64,000 nt of DNA from Ictalurus punctatus (taxonomy: Eukaryota > Chordata > Actinopteri > Siluriformes > Ictaluridae). This document shows, in pieces, positions 25,801 through 30,981 of this stretch. The DNA lies in the NCBI RefSeq assembly GCF_001660625.3, contig NC_030428.2:5179001-5243000 (forward strand), in the 5' to 3' direction. Numbering within the stretch: the first letter of the stretch is position 1; every line of letters begins with the position of its first letter. Position numbers and translations under genes: made by a program. A model generated the notes under the pieces. That model was not told the origin of the DNA, made no database searches, and was given only the letters and a program-made list of their open reading frames with translations.

Positions 25801-28800
25801 TCTCAACACGTAGTGGACAGCTACGGCGATAGCATCCTCTGTGGATCTGTTTGCACGATAAGCAAATTGAAAAGGATCGAAATCTGGGGGGAGGTAGTCC
25901 TTGATGTGCTGAAGAACCAATCTCTCAAAGCACTTCATGATAACTGGAGTGAGGGCTACAGGACGATAATCATTCAGGCTAGTGGTGGGCGATTTTTTTG
26001 CCACTGGAATGATTGTGGCTGATTTTAGGCAGGACGGGATGACTGCTTGGGCCAGGGAGAGATTGAAAATTCTGGCAAAGATGTGGGCAAGCTGGTGGGC
26101 ACATGATCTGAGCACGTTACCAGGTACACCATCTGGGCCAGCAGCCTTCCTGGGGTTCACTGCCAGAATCATCTGTCTAACATCGTGTTCCCTCACAGTA
26201 AGTAGAGTGGTGCAGGAACCAGAAGGGGATGGAGGCAGGGCTGGACTGGTACGGGGGCCAGATGGGGGTGGAGGTGGGGCTGGAGCAGATGAGTGCTGTT
26301 GTTGTGATGTTTCAAAGCGAGCGAAGAAGCAATTTAGCTCTTCTGCCAGAATCGCACTCAGGACTGTTGTCACCTCACGGCCTCTGTAGTTCGTGATGTT
26401 CTGTATACCCTGCCACACCTCCCGTTTATTTTTGCTGGACAGGTGGGACTCTATGCTCCTCTTATAGGCCGCCTTAGCTTCCTTAATACCGCCTTTCAGG
26501 TTGGCACGGGCAGCTCTGTACAGAGCTCTATTACCAGACCTGAAGGCAGCGTCGCGGGCTTTGAGTAGTGTGCGGACCTGTTTGGTCATCCATGGTTTCT
26601 GGTTTTGGAAAACCCGGATGTTTTTTTCCACAGTCACATTTCCGATACAGAACTTGATGTAGTCCAGTACCGTTCCTGTTAATGTTTCTAGCTCTTGATG
26701 TTCAAACAAATCCCAGTCTGTCTGTTCGAAGCAGTCCTGTAGTTTGCAGAATGCATCATCAGGCCAGGTGGTAACAGTCTTTATAGTGGTCGTGACACTG
26801 CGTCTGAGGGGGGTGTAGGCAGGGGAGAGCAGGAGGGAGAGATGGTCTGATTGGCCAAGGTGGGGGAGAGGTATGGCTCTATACGCGTGCTTGATGTTGG
26901 AGTAAACATGATCCAAAGTGTTCGCCCCTCTAGTAAAACACTTAACATGTTGATAGAATTTCGGGAGTACAGTCTTCAAGCTCGCCTTATTAAAGTCACC
27001 TGCAATTATGTGAACACCGTCGGGGTAAGCCCTCTGCTGCTCGTTTATGGTGTTCAACAGGAGAGAGAGCGCCGTGTTCACATTGGCATCAGGTGGAATA
27101 TACACAGCCGTGATAATCACCACTGTTAGCTCTCTCGGTAGAAAAAAGGGCCGACATCGATATCTGTATACCATGTTGATATTTCTGTAAAGCTGCTTTG
27201 AGACAATGTCTATTGTAAAAAGCGCTATACAAATAAAATTGAATTGAATTGAATTGAATAGAACTGAATTGAATCAAGATGTGCAAGAAGATTCTTACCC
27301 AAAAAGACTAAGTGCTGTAATACAAGCAAAGGGTGCTTTAAAAAAAAAAAGTATTAGTTAAGGAGCATGAACACTTATGCAACTAGGTTATTTCTTCTTA
27401 TGTTTCCATTTGTTTTTCACTCGGATTTTGTTAGTCGCTGTATTACACTAAAAGGTGGAAAAAGATCTCACATTGGTTCTTTTCTTTTTTTTTTTACCTC
27501 ACAAAACCCCCACAATTTTAACAGGGGTGTGTAAACTTTTTATATCTACTGTAAGGCTTGACAGTTCATCCCATTATATACACGTATCAGGGTTCGCTTG
27601 AGCCTGTACTGCAGTTCAGCACAGTTTTGTGATTTTCATGCTCCTCATCCAGCTCATGGAAAGTCAACAAACTGTGCTGAACTAAGCTCCTCCCTCTTGT
27701 ATATGTATGATTTTCATAGAAATTGACTAAAGCGGCTTCATTTCAGCATCTTTTAAGATTATTACTTGTCGTGCTGGACGAGATGGTCCTGGTAATATGC
27801 TGGCTGTCCGCCATGTCAGATAATACGATGAAGATCTCCTAACAACAACATGTTCTAACTGTGATTAAGGAAAATGAATACATTCTGCTTATCCAAATTA
27901 TTCAACCCCCATTGCAAATCAGGTTTATTGGCAAAATGTACAGACTTTCAGCTGTTTGCAATGAATAAATCAAACCAAAGCGATTGAAAAACAGTTCAAT
28001 GCTTCAAAGTGGTTTCCCCAAATTCAACTGAATAGGGTTAGGGTTATGGTTATATTGATTTCTCCAGTCTCAAACTCATTCAACCACTTCATGGCAAGCA
28101 TCTTTAGTACTTAGTAGAGCACATTTTTGCTGTTATGACCTGCTGCAGTGTTCCTGAGGAATCTTAGCCCATTCCTCATGAGTAATGGCCTCCAGTTCAG
28201 TAATATTCTTGGGTTTTAACTATTTCAATTGCTCAGGTTCGATTTGTTCATTGCAAACAGCTGAAAGTCTGTAGGTTTAGACAATAAACTTGATTTGCAA
28301 TGGGGGTTGAATCCTTTTGACTGCAACTGTACATAATCAATCAAGAGCGATCTGGGTGTGTGCAGAAACTGGGATTGAGTAAACAGAAACAAGCCCTGGG
28401 TATAATCTCCGTCATGACAGAGCTTGAAGACGTGCTCTGCGATTCAACAAGCCACGCTTCTTTTAACCTCACGTTTTGTTTACGTTTCACCGTTGCCGCC
28501 GTCCTATCGGTGGCTTTTAGCTGAGTGTTGTAGCAATGGTCCCATTCTGAGATCTTAAGCAAAATGTGCCAGAACTTTTTCTTCCGCCTTTGGGGGCCGT
28601 CAGCCGCCGGTGAGCGTGTCACGGGACCGCAAATCTCAACTCACGAGCAAAGAATATTCTTTAACGAGGTGCAATTTTAACGTGCGACAGGAAACACAGG
28701 GCAGGAAGTCGTACGGCGTAAACTCGGCTTATGGTGACCCCACAGTGCACAGCTTTGTACCGTTATTTTCATCCAAGTTGCTGCCGTATGTGTGTGTGTG

Positions 28801-29685
28801 AGTGAGTTTGTGTAATACATTACCCTAGTGCGTCAACCAGCTGAAGTATGGAGAACTGTCCAGCCTTGACACCTTCAAGAAAGATGAATATAAAGTGTAG
28901 GTGAGTGAACAGAATCCTAACTTGCTTCCCTCTGAACACAGTCCACTAGAAAGAGTGTATGAATTTTGGACCGCTTGTCCTGGATAACTTTTGCTCTCTA
29001 GGGTCCATGGGAACACTCATTGTACTCCAGAGGCTTTGAAATCATCCCTGATGTAGAAGTCAGTAAAGATGTTGTTAACAAGTACACTCATTTACATGGA
29101 GGAAGTCACTTAGGATTTGGCCCAATGTCTCAATGCATGTCCACTTAAAAGCCTGCTAATCTGCTAGCACACAGGAACAAACTACAGGCTTCCACATGCC
29201 ATTGTTAATTTCATGACAATTCTTGGTTAGCACTAACCAAGTAGAAAGTAAGCAGTTTCTTCTCGTTCTGTATACAGGATGTGGTGAGACAGCTAGCATC
29301 ATTCTACTCACGCTATCCAGACGTTGATATTTTTTCCCCTCCTCACCCGTATTCCAACAATCCAACCTCCTCTGCTGTGATTGGCCAGTTGTTCAGAGAA
29401 AGAAGCAGCCCACCAATTAAACAACAAGAACTCTTCATGTATGAATTTTCTAGCCAATCACAAGGCAGGGGCGGGATTAATCGGAATACGTGTGGAAAAA
29501 ACAATATTCGTTTAGTCGTAAATTAAGGACCGCACACATGTAGATTTACCGTTCGTTCATAACAACAGCATTCATGATTCAGAGACGTATTACATACCTG
29601 TCGCGATATTTGCAGCCGAACTGTCAGCTTTTCCCGAGACAAATTCCTCCACCAGACCTAACAGTTCACTACTATCGGTAGCCAT
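3121..29685 (-). CDS. mms19: MMS19 homolog, cytosolic Fe-S assembly targeting factor (whole gene, 31 coding exons)
   Basis: The spliced reading frame runs from ATG at 29685-29683 to TAG at 3123-3121: 31 exons, 3090 nt, 1029 aa, against about 1030 aa in human. Every junction I derived is GT-AG and in phase. Recognition rests on long matches to vertebrate MMS19 in all parts, for example LLSQVL, YENRLKDH, PPNDPHGI, FQTASERVE, HHLCEPDLKLVWPSAKLLQA, LFLDGDVSCLPEN and LAKPLDDKKRLVRKEAV. The family has an N-terminal Dos2-interacting/RNAPII-regulator region (roughly residues 50-310) and a C-terminal HEAT-repeat region (roughly 520-950); the whole protein is alpha-solenoid without membrane segments. 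Known role: with CIAO1 and CIAO2B it binds Fe-S apoproteins such as XPD, DNA polymerases and helicases in cytosol and nucleus. No stop, frameshift or lost exon was seen, so the gene looks functional. Start context is GCGATGG (G at -3 and +4). Exons are listed separately. Confidence 0.96.
3280..3380 (-). CDS. mms19: mms19 coding exon 30
   Basis: 101 bp, residues 989-1021, contains LAKPLDDKKRLVRKEAVAAR, the conserved C-terminal motif. Acceptor gtgcag, donor gtgcgt. Confidence 0.96.
3525..3584 (-). CDS. mms19: mms19 coding exon 29
   Basis: 60 bp, residues 969-988, contains VRKSALCCVHALSRLPSHM. Acceptor gaacag, donor gtaaga. Confidence 0.93.
3712..3876 (-). CDS. mms19: mms19 coding exon 28
   Basis: 165 bp, residues 914-968, begins LLPLLLEALSCPDEAVQLST, a C-terminal HEAT repeat. 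Acceptor gcttag, donor gtacac. Confidence 0.97.
4020..4151 (-). mobile_element. Tc1-like element end fragment
   Basis: About 130 bp nearly identical to the terminal part of the element at 56330-57819 (shared ttaataggcactgtttcaaag and acaatttccat.gg.tgtacttatt). Lies in mms19 intron 27. Confidence 0.75.
4310..4392 (-). CDS. mms19: mms19 coding exon 27
   Basis: 83 bp, residues 886-913, contains FLKALSHIVNNLPRQVQLSE. Acceptor tttcag, donor gtgagt. Confidence 0.95.
4487..4673 (-). CDS. mms19: mms19 coding exon 26
   Basis: 187 bp, residues 824-885, contains DSFSLLMSD and VRIMYRQRFFTENSAKLVQG, the most conserved C-terminal block. Acceptor tttcag, donor gtattt. Confidence 0.97.
6001..6057 (-). CDS. 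mms19: mms19 coding exon 25
   Basis: 57-bp exon, residues 805-823: VVKALLLRYHPLLVNLTDK, matching vertebrate VTKALVLRYHPLSSCLTAR. Acceptor tttgtag, donor gtagat. It is small and isolated by a 2.6 kb intron full of transposons, and an antisense ORF covers it, so it is easy to miss. Confidence 0.92.
6116..7015 (+). mobile_element. Tc1/mariner element, 3' truncated
   Basis: Begins CAGTATCTCACAGAAGTG after a TA dinucleotide; the 5' inverted repeat and untranslated part are present. It carries a transposase reading frame and then loses similarity about 7015, with no right end. It lies in mms19 intron 24, in antisense orientation to the gene. Confidence 0.85.
6489..7012 (+). pseudogene. Tc1-like transposase, broken
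   Basis: From ATG 6489 the product MAPHGKELSEDLKKRIVALH shows the paired-type helix-turn-helix (KKIAKTLTLSCSTV) and second HTH (AASIAAEVG, QTIRRTLHLIGLHG). An in-frame TAG at 6885-6887 replaces a residue after KKARK; the frame then continues FADDKQIKDMDYWNHVLWSD ET, so the second catalytic Asp is still readable. The rest of the DDE domain is missing. Non-functional. Confidence 0.85.
7396..8113. mobile_element. DNA transposon-like element with terminal inverted repeats
   Basis: The ends are inverted copies: TTACATGGACAACAATAATC on the left and its near complement gattactgttgtccatgtaa on the right. No coding capacity; likely a non-autonomous element. Located in mms19 intron 24. Confidence 0.75.
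7678..7782. mobile_element. small MITE nested in the previous element
   Basis: About 105 bp bounded by inverted arms containing GTCCCAAACCGCATACTT. A related motif (gctgcgtcccaa) recurs at 31780, suggesting a family. Confidence 0.6.
8657..8763 (-). CDS. mms19: mms19 coding exon 24
   Basis: 107 bp, residues 769-804, ends QRVQAFTLLIW. Acceptor ttttag, donor gtaaag. Confidence 0.92.
8941..9067 (-). CDS. mms19: mms19 coding exon 23
   Basis: 127 bp, residues 727-768, contains AFSYTSAAKCYAGLINKRAA (vertebrate STAAAKCFAGLLNK). Acceptor ggtag, donor gtatgt. Confidence 0.94.
9213..9287 (-). CDS. mms19: mms19 coding exon 22
   Basis: 75 bp, residues 702-726, contains QLVCLLMASVCSLSQQ. Acceptor ttgaag, donor gtaggc. 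Confidence 0.93.
9642..10197. mobile_element. Tc1 (Sleeping Beauty-like) non-autonomous element, partial
   Basis: Starts after TA with CAGTTGAGGTCATAAGTTTACATACAC, close in style to Sleeping Beauty-type ends. It contains a hairpin with arms at about 10043-10078 and 10123-10155 and stops about 35 bp from the donor of mms19 exon 21. The right inverted terminal repeat is not present. Related to 35573-36088. Confidence 0.7.
10232..10334 (-). CDS. mms19: mms19 coding exon 21
   Basis: 103 bp, residues 667-701, contains VVSLFLDGDVSCLPENAYPS, a family signature. Acceptor cctag, donor gtgaga; transposon-derived sequence begins about 35 nt after the donor. Confidence 0.95.
10705..10804 (-). CDS. mms19: mms19 coding exon 20
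   Basis: 100 bp, residues 634-666, contains PLTEEAILSAIVPVISTACA. Acceptor attgcag; a 70-bp AT repeat starts 26 nt upstream of the exon. Donor gtaagt. Confidence 0.92.
10831..10900. repeat. (AT)35 microsatellite
   Basis: Perfect AT dinucleotide run followed by a short CA run to 10915, in intron 19 close to the exon 20 acceptor. Confidence 0.97.
11581..11736 (-). CDS. mms19: mms19 coding exon 19
   Basis: 156 bp, residues 582-633, contains STEEVISVCRSLQRIAEHAQ and IPRLLGLSLHAAL. Acceptor gtgcag, donor gtaagt. Confidence 0.94.
11935..12330. mobile_element. unclassified interspersed DNA repeat
   Basis: Begins cagtccctccaggatttc. Its gtcatgtgacgtcatcac and ttcacgtgcattgaac parts recur in inverse orientation at 37510-37775. 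An A-run lies at 12226-12248. Class not resolved. Confidence 0.6.
12824..13960. mobile_element. Tc1-like element, degraded (family of 39525-40651)
   Basis: The left end resembles CCCTCCAAAAATATCGCAAC and the right end ttccaatactttcagaggag is its inverted partner. Internal sequence keeps fragments of transposase (ISQAIEA-type region near 13600) with many breaks. Lies in mms19 intron 18. Confidence 0.7.
14217..14381 (-). CDS. mms19: mms19 coding exon 18
   Basis: 165 bp, residues 527-581. The first half is low in complexity (HPHSRSKAAAARER) and poorly conserved; the second half, SVTALAYISSQLSVVQESAH, matches the family. Acceptor tccacag, donor gtacac. Confidence 0.88.
14490..14587 (-). CDS. mms19: mms19 coding exon 17
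   Basis: 98 bp, residues 494-526, contains GSLARLHPAVFAPRMVPRL. The acceptor gtctcag was chosen over a nearby AG at 14580-14581 because only the former keeps phase. Confidence 0.88.
14674..14755 (-). CDS. mms19: mms19 coding exon 16
   Basis: 82 bp, residues 467-493, contains LLLETDVEIAVDHLTRLV, like vertebrate LLSYEDLELAVGHLYRL. Acceptor atcaag, donor gtagct. Confidence 0.9.
15056..15181 (-). CDS. mms19: mms19 coding exon 15
   Basis: 126 bp, residues 425-466, contains VLFPFQKSLCNVVFSALAES and ATKVLATLGQQ. Acceptor actcag, donor gtgagt. Confidence 0.92.
15605..15705. repeat. interspersed repeat end, shared with window position 1-75
   Basis: Common phrases cccaccccttg, tgtggttttaat/tcagtggttttaat and atggctgat. 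Probably the terminal part of a DNA transposon; in mms19 intron 14. Confidence 0.55.
15921..15999 (-). CDS. mms19: mms19 coding exon 14
   Basis: 79 bp, residues 399-424, contains AHRRTLLEVLQGFIQPTV. The acceptor CCGTGTGTAG is preceded by 15 TG units in sense orientation. Donor gtgtgt. Confidence 0.9.
16011..16040. repeat. (CA)15 microsatellite at exon 14 acceptor
   Basis: In mms19 sense orientation this is (TG)15, ending 11 nt before the start of exon 14. Confidence 0.97.
16372..16526 (-). CDS. mms19: mms19 coding exon 13
   Basis: 155 bp, residues 347-398, contains HHLCEPDLKLVWPSAKLLQA. Its polypyrimidine tract is TTTGTTTGTTTC preceded directly by 39 TG units in sense orientation. Donor gtctgt. 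Confidence 0.95.
16541..16638. repeat. (CA)39 followed by a G18 run at exon 13 acceptor
   Basis: In mms19 sense orientation: C18, then (TG)39, then TTTGTTTGTTTCAG and exon 13. GA repeats extend the tract to about 16655. Confidence 0.97.
16839..16879. repeat. A41 homopolymer
   Basis: Uninterrupted A-run in plus orientation (T41 in mms19 sense) in the 507-bp intron 12. Confidence 0.95.
17034..17172 (-). CDS. mms19: mms19 coding exon 12
   Basis: 139 bp, residues 301-346, begins VFQTASERVESAGLSALSA. Acceptor ttcgcag, donor gtaccc (a weak donor). Confidence 0.95.
17716..17793 (-). CDS. mms19: mms19 coding exon 11
   Basis: 78 bp, residues 275-300, contains YGHKELAEFLPGLWSSIRRE. Acceptor ctctag, donor gtgacg. 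Confidence 0.95.
17871..17945 (-). CDS. mms19: mms19 coding exon 10
   Basis: 75 bp, residues 250-274, FLVPLLIEKLDSDVQNAKVD then SLQTL. Acceptor caacag, donor gtaaaa. Confidence 0.95.
18230..19015 (-). mobile_element. Tc1-like element, partial, minus orientation
   Basis: The minus strand at 18670-18290 reads transposase pieces (PQSVMIWVAMSSAGVGPWSQ, FMLPSADELYGD, SNWFTDH-like). The outer 18750-19015 is the long inverted-repeat arm also seen in 53785-54352. Several frameshifts; in mms19 intron 9. Confidence 0.8.
19476..19562 (-). CDS. mms19: mms19 coding exon 9
   Basis: 87 bp, residues 221-249, contains PPNDPHGIKQEDLILALRAV. Acceptor tttttag, donor gtttgt. Confidence 0.96.
19940..20001 (-). 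CDS. mms19: mms19 coding exon 8
   Basis: 62 bp, residues 200-220: FTEELFEVTSCYFPIDFTP, one of the best conserved MMS19 segments. Acceptor ctttag, donor gtacgt. Confidence 0.95.
20169..20194. repeat. (GT)13 microsatellite after exon 7 donor
   Basis: Reads (CA)13 on the mms19 sense strand, 18 nt downstream of exon 7. Confidence 0.97.
20213..20341 (-). CDS. mms19: mms19 coding exon 7
   Basis: 129 bp, residues 157-199, contains DGERDPRNLLLAFQIARNII. Donor gtgagt is followed after 18 nt by a sense-strand CA repeat. Confidence 0.95.
20918..20985. repeat. pentanucleotide repeat (GAATA/AAATA)n
   Basis: Tandem gaata units turning into aaata and then tatta units, in mms19 intron 6. Confidence 0.85.
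21442..21511 (-). CDS. mms19: mms19 coding exon 6
   Basis: 70 bp, residues 134-156: SMMLTERACVYNILISLMD. Acceptor tcgacag, donor gtaagg. The 167-bp intron 5 is open in one frame, which makes exons 5 and 6 look like one ORF. Confidence 0.94.
21679..21753 (-). CDS. mms19: mms19 coding exon 5
   Basis: 75 bp, residues 109-133, contains LPPGSAVSILKALFQDVH. Acceptor cttccag, donor gtgaat; phase 0 on both sides. Confidence 0.95.
22036..22121 (-). CDS. mms19: mms19 coding exon 4
   Basis: 86 bp, residues 80-108, contains VKVLVTFYENRLKDHY, the conserved FYENRLKDH block. Acceptor tttgcag, donor gtaagc; ends in phase 0. Confidence 0.96.
22347..22447 (-). CDS. mms19: mms19 coding exon 3
   Basis: 101 bp, residues 46-79, contains QTRSRGVQLLSQVLQTCY. 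Acceptor tgcttag, donor gtaagc. Start of the Dos2-interacting N-terminal region. Confidence 0.95.
24537..27159 (-). mobile_element. CR1/Rex-type non-LTR retrotransposon, inner layer, 5' truncated
   Basis: A minus-strand LINE of 2.6 kb inserted in the L2 tail, flanked by atatctg at 24530-24536 and 27160-27166. Its 3' end is (CATT)n. It lacks the 5' part, including ORF1 and the N-terminus of the endonuclease. Clade assignment is from general similarity to fish CR1/Rex1-like ORFs. Confidence 0.88.
24818..27174 (-). pseudogene. LINE endonuclease/reverse transcriptase ORF with one frameshift
   Basis: Open from 27174 to 25246 (642 codons; the first few are host tail). It shows the C-terminal endonuclease motifs GDFN and LGQSDH (residues about 60-110), then the reverse transcriptase with RPVALTPVIMKCFERLV, FAYRANRSTEDAI, DYSSAFNTI, SPLLYYLYTYD and the catalytic FADDTTVVG (near residue 565). 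A one-base loss near 25245 gives a stop after LISANIS. The coding then continues in the next frame to the 3' end (TDNITAVIKKAQTRLHFLRV, CITVWYGSCTAADRERLQR). Otherwise nearly intact, so a fairly young copy. Confidence 0.88.
27855..28332. mobile_element. non-autonomous DNA element with ~90-bp inverted repeats
   Basis: The left arm attcaacccccattgcaaat and following cagactttcagctgtttgca reappear inverted at the right (tgcaaacagctgaaagtctg, atttgcaatgggggttgaa). The right end actgcaactgta is typical of Tc1-type ends. Lies in mms19 intron 2. Confidence 0.8.
28824..28872 (-). CDS. mms19: mms19 coding exon 2
   Basis: 49-bp exon, residues 30-45: GVKAGQFSILQLVDAL, matching vertebrate VKSG..VLQVVEALG. 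Preceded by cttgaag, followed by gtaatg. It is an isolated short exon between repeat-rich intron 1 and a 6.4 kb intron 2. Confidence 0.9.
29598..29685 (-). CDS. mms19: mms19 coding exon 1
   Basis: Residues 1-29 plus one base; begins MATDSSELLGLVEEF. Donor gtatgt. Same register as the short N-terminal leader of vertebrate MMS19 (LVxxFV motif). Confidence 0.92.
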
Positions 29686-29711
29686 CGCGAAGCGCTTCCA
29701 ACGTCTTCCTG

Positions 29712-29722
29712 GCGCATGCGCA
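29712..29722. promoter_or_regulatory. NRF1-type site GCGCATGCGCA
   Basis: Exact match to the NRF1 consensus core, 27 bp upstream of the mms19 ATG. NRF1 sites near starts of housekeeping genes are commonly functional; binding here is inferred. Confidence 0.6.
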
Positions 29723-29938
29723 GACGGTCTTTCGCGCAAGTAAATTACCTGATAATTACACACGATTATAACGACAACAAAATTACACTGTAAGTTCTTG
29801 TTATTTTACATGTCACGTTTTTTTTAGTATCGAGTTCGCGTAATTTATTTAAATATGAAAAAAATACCAAGTACGAGATACGGAATTGTCCAATCACTGA
29901 CGGTTTTCGTGTGACGTTGGAGGCGACCAACGGAATAC

Positions 29939-29948
29939 GCGCATGCGC
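29939..29948. promoter_or_regulatory. second NRF1-type site GCGCATGCGC
   Basis: A palindromic NRF1 core 227 bp from the first, about 45 bp beyond a CCAAT box and 22 bp beyond a TGACGT core. The clustering supports a core promoter. Confidence 0.55.
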
Positions 29949-30902
29949 ACAAGGATGGTAAAGAACAGCTGAACCTGGCTGAACCAGTGCGATTAAGGGG
30001 ATTCGAAGAAGAGCTAGAATTCGAACACCGGCCTGTGTTTGGTCTTTTCGCGCATTAATAAGATAAGTCGGAGTCTGACAACGCTGTTAAGTGTACTTCC
30101 CCCTGGAGAGTGTAGCTTAGAGACGGGGCAGGTTTAGCTAAAGCGAGCTTGTTTTCCAGCCAGAAATAACTCGCCTCTGTTCTCGCGCACACAAGTGGAG
30201 TCGGAGTGAAGTGAACTACTGCTTTTACCCCGCTGTCTTTATCCAAATATATACATCCTGGTCGTGTTTTATATTCTCTTTTCGTCAGGACGCGTTAAGT
30301 TACAGAACTTATCATTCTCCTCACTGGTTTGGTTTGTTTATTAGTTAGTTAGTTTGTGTAGCTAGCTAACTAACGGTTTAAAAACCCCCAAGCTGTGTTG
30401 CGCGAGGCAACCTGAGAAATTGAACGCAACTTCGACGAAAATAGTCCACTTCTAAGGTAGGACAATTTCAGTAACTTTATACCCAAATATTGTTTAGTAA
30501 TATGATTCAGCAGTCCGAGGCATTGATGCTAGTTTTGCTGTGTGCCGCTGCTACAGCCGAGTCTGTGAAACAATAACAAATCATTTAAATCCCGACTCAT
30601 TTCCTGAAGACACGCACTCGTCTAACTGCACTTCTCCAACCCCTGGGAAGCTCGAGTTAAACCGCTCGTCTTGCTCCTCGCAGGGTTTCACCACCTAGAC
30701 AGCTCTTTAAAGTTGATCCGTGAACAAGTTAACAGCGCTGATGCTCTGGAGTAGGTGAAGAAGTCCTCCGTTAACGCTGCTGCTGCTTTCTGACACCTAC
30801 ACTACACACCGCAGAAATTCAAGGAAGTTCTGCGCAGAAGATATCGAACGGGTTTTAAAGTTGTGATCAGAGAGCGATGTGGATGCTGTACAACTGAGCA
30901 CC

Positions 30903-30981
30903 ATGGGAGGATGTGTCGGGAGAGAGCGCCCGGAGTCTCAAGGCTCGTCTCGCCGAGGAAGGGGCCAGAGAAAGCGTGGAG
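30903..30981 (+). CDS. ubtd1: ubtd1 coding exon 1
   Basis: 79 bp, 26 codons plus one base: MGGCVGRERPESQGSSRRG then basic residues. Start context GCACCATGG is near ideal. Donor gtaaga. The upstream sequence from about 30250 is the likely 5' UTR and promoter. Confidence 0.93.

Larger units (their letters stand above)
23947..27270 (+). mobile_element. L2-type LINE 3' end, middle layer
   Basis: Plus-strand code for the ORF2 C-terminus (GRAFSYRAPQLWNSLP, FKSKLKTYLFTQAYPD, stop near 24176), then the widespread 3' tail (ggttcctctcaagg, ggagtttttccttgcc). The tail resumes at 27167 (ttctgtaaagctgctttgag, gcgctatacaaataaa) and ends in ttgaa repeats. A short gaatc on both sides may be the target duplication. 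A second copy of this tail is at 58060-58275. Confidence 0.85.
22748..27551 (+). mobile_element. Tc1-like element, outer layer of a triple nest
   Basis: The left end CAGTGGGTATAAAAAGTCTA and right end (27551 reading back) CAGTAGATATAAAAAGTTTA are inverted repeats, flanked on both sides by TA (22746-22747 and 27552-27553). The element's own sequence is split: 22748-23946 and 27271-27551. Transposase fragments are visible at about 23060-23940 (KHVLYLTCSKVP, RKPVEWFEDGCAQIITSQFD) with frameshifts. Lies in mms19 intron 2. Confidence 0.88.
29686..30902. promoter_or_regulatory. candidate bidirectional promoter region between mms19 and ubtd1
   Basis: 1217 bp separate the divergent start codons. The stretch is richer in CpG than its surroundings, has no recognisable transposon, and holds GCGCATGCGC palindromes at 29712-29721 and 29939-29948, CCAAT at 29890-29894 and a TGACGT core at 29912-29917. 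Transcription starts cannot be placed from sequence. Confidence 0.6.

Noticed and set aside
28028..28052. Telomere-like gggttagggtta
   Set aside because: Only about two units inside a transposon; too short for an interstitial telomere.
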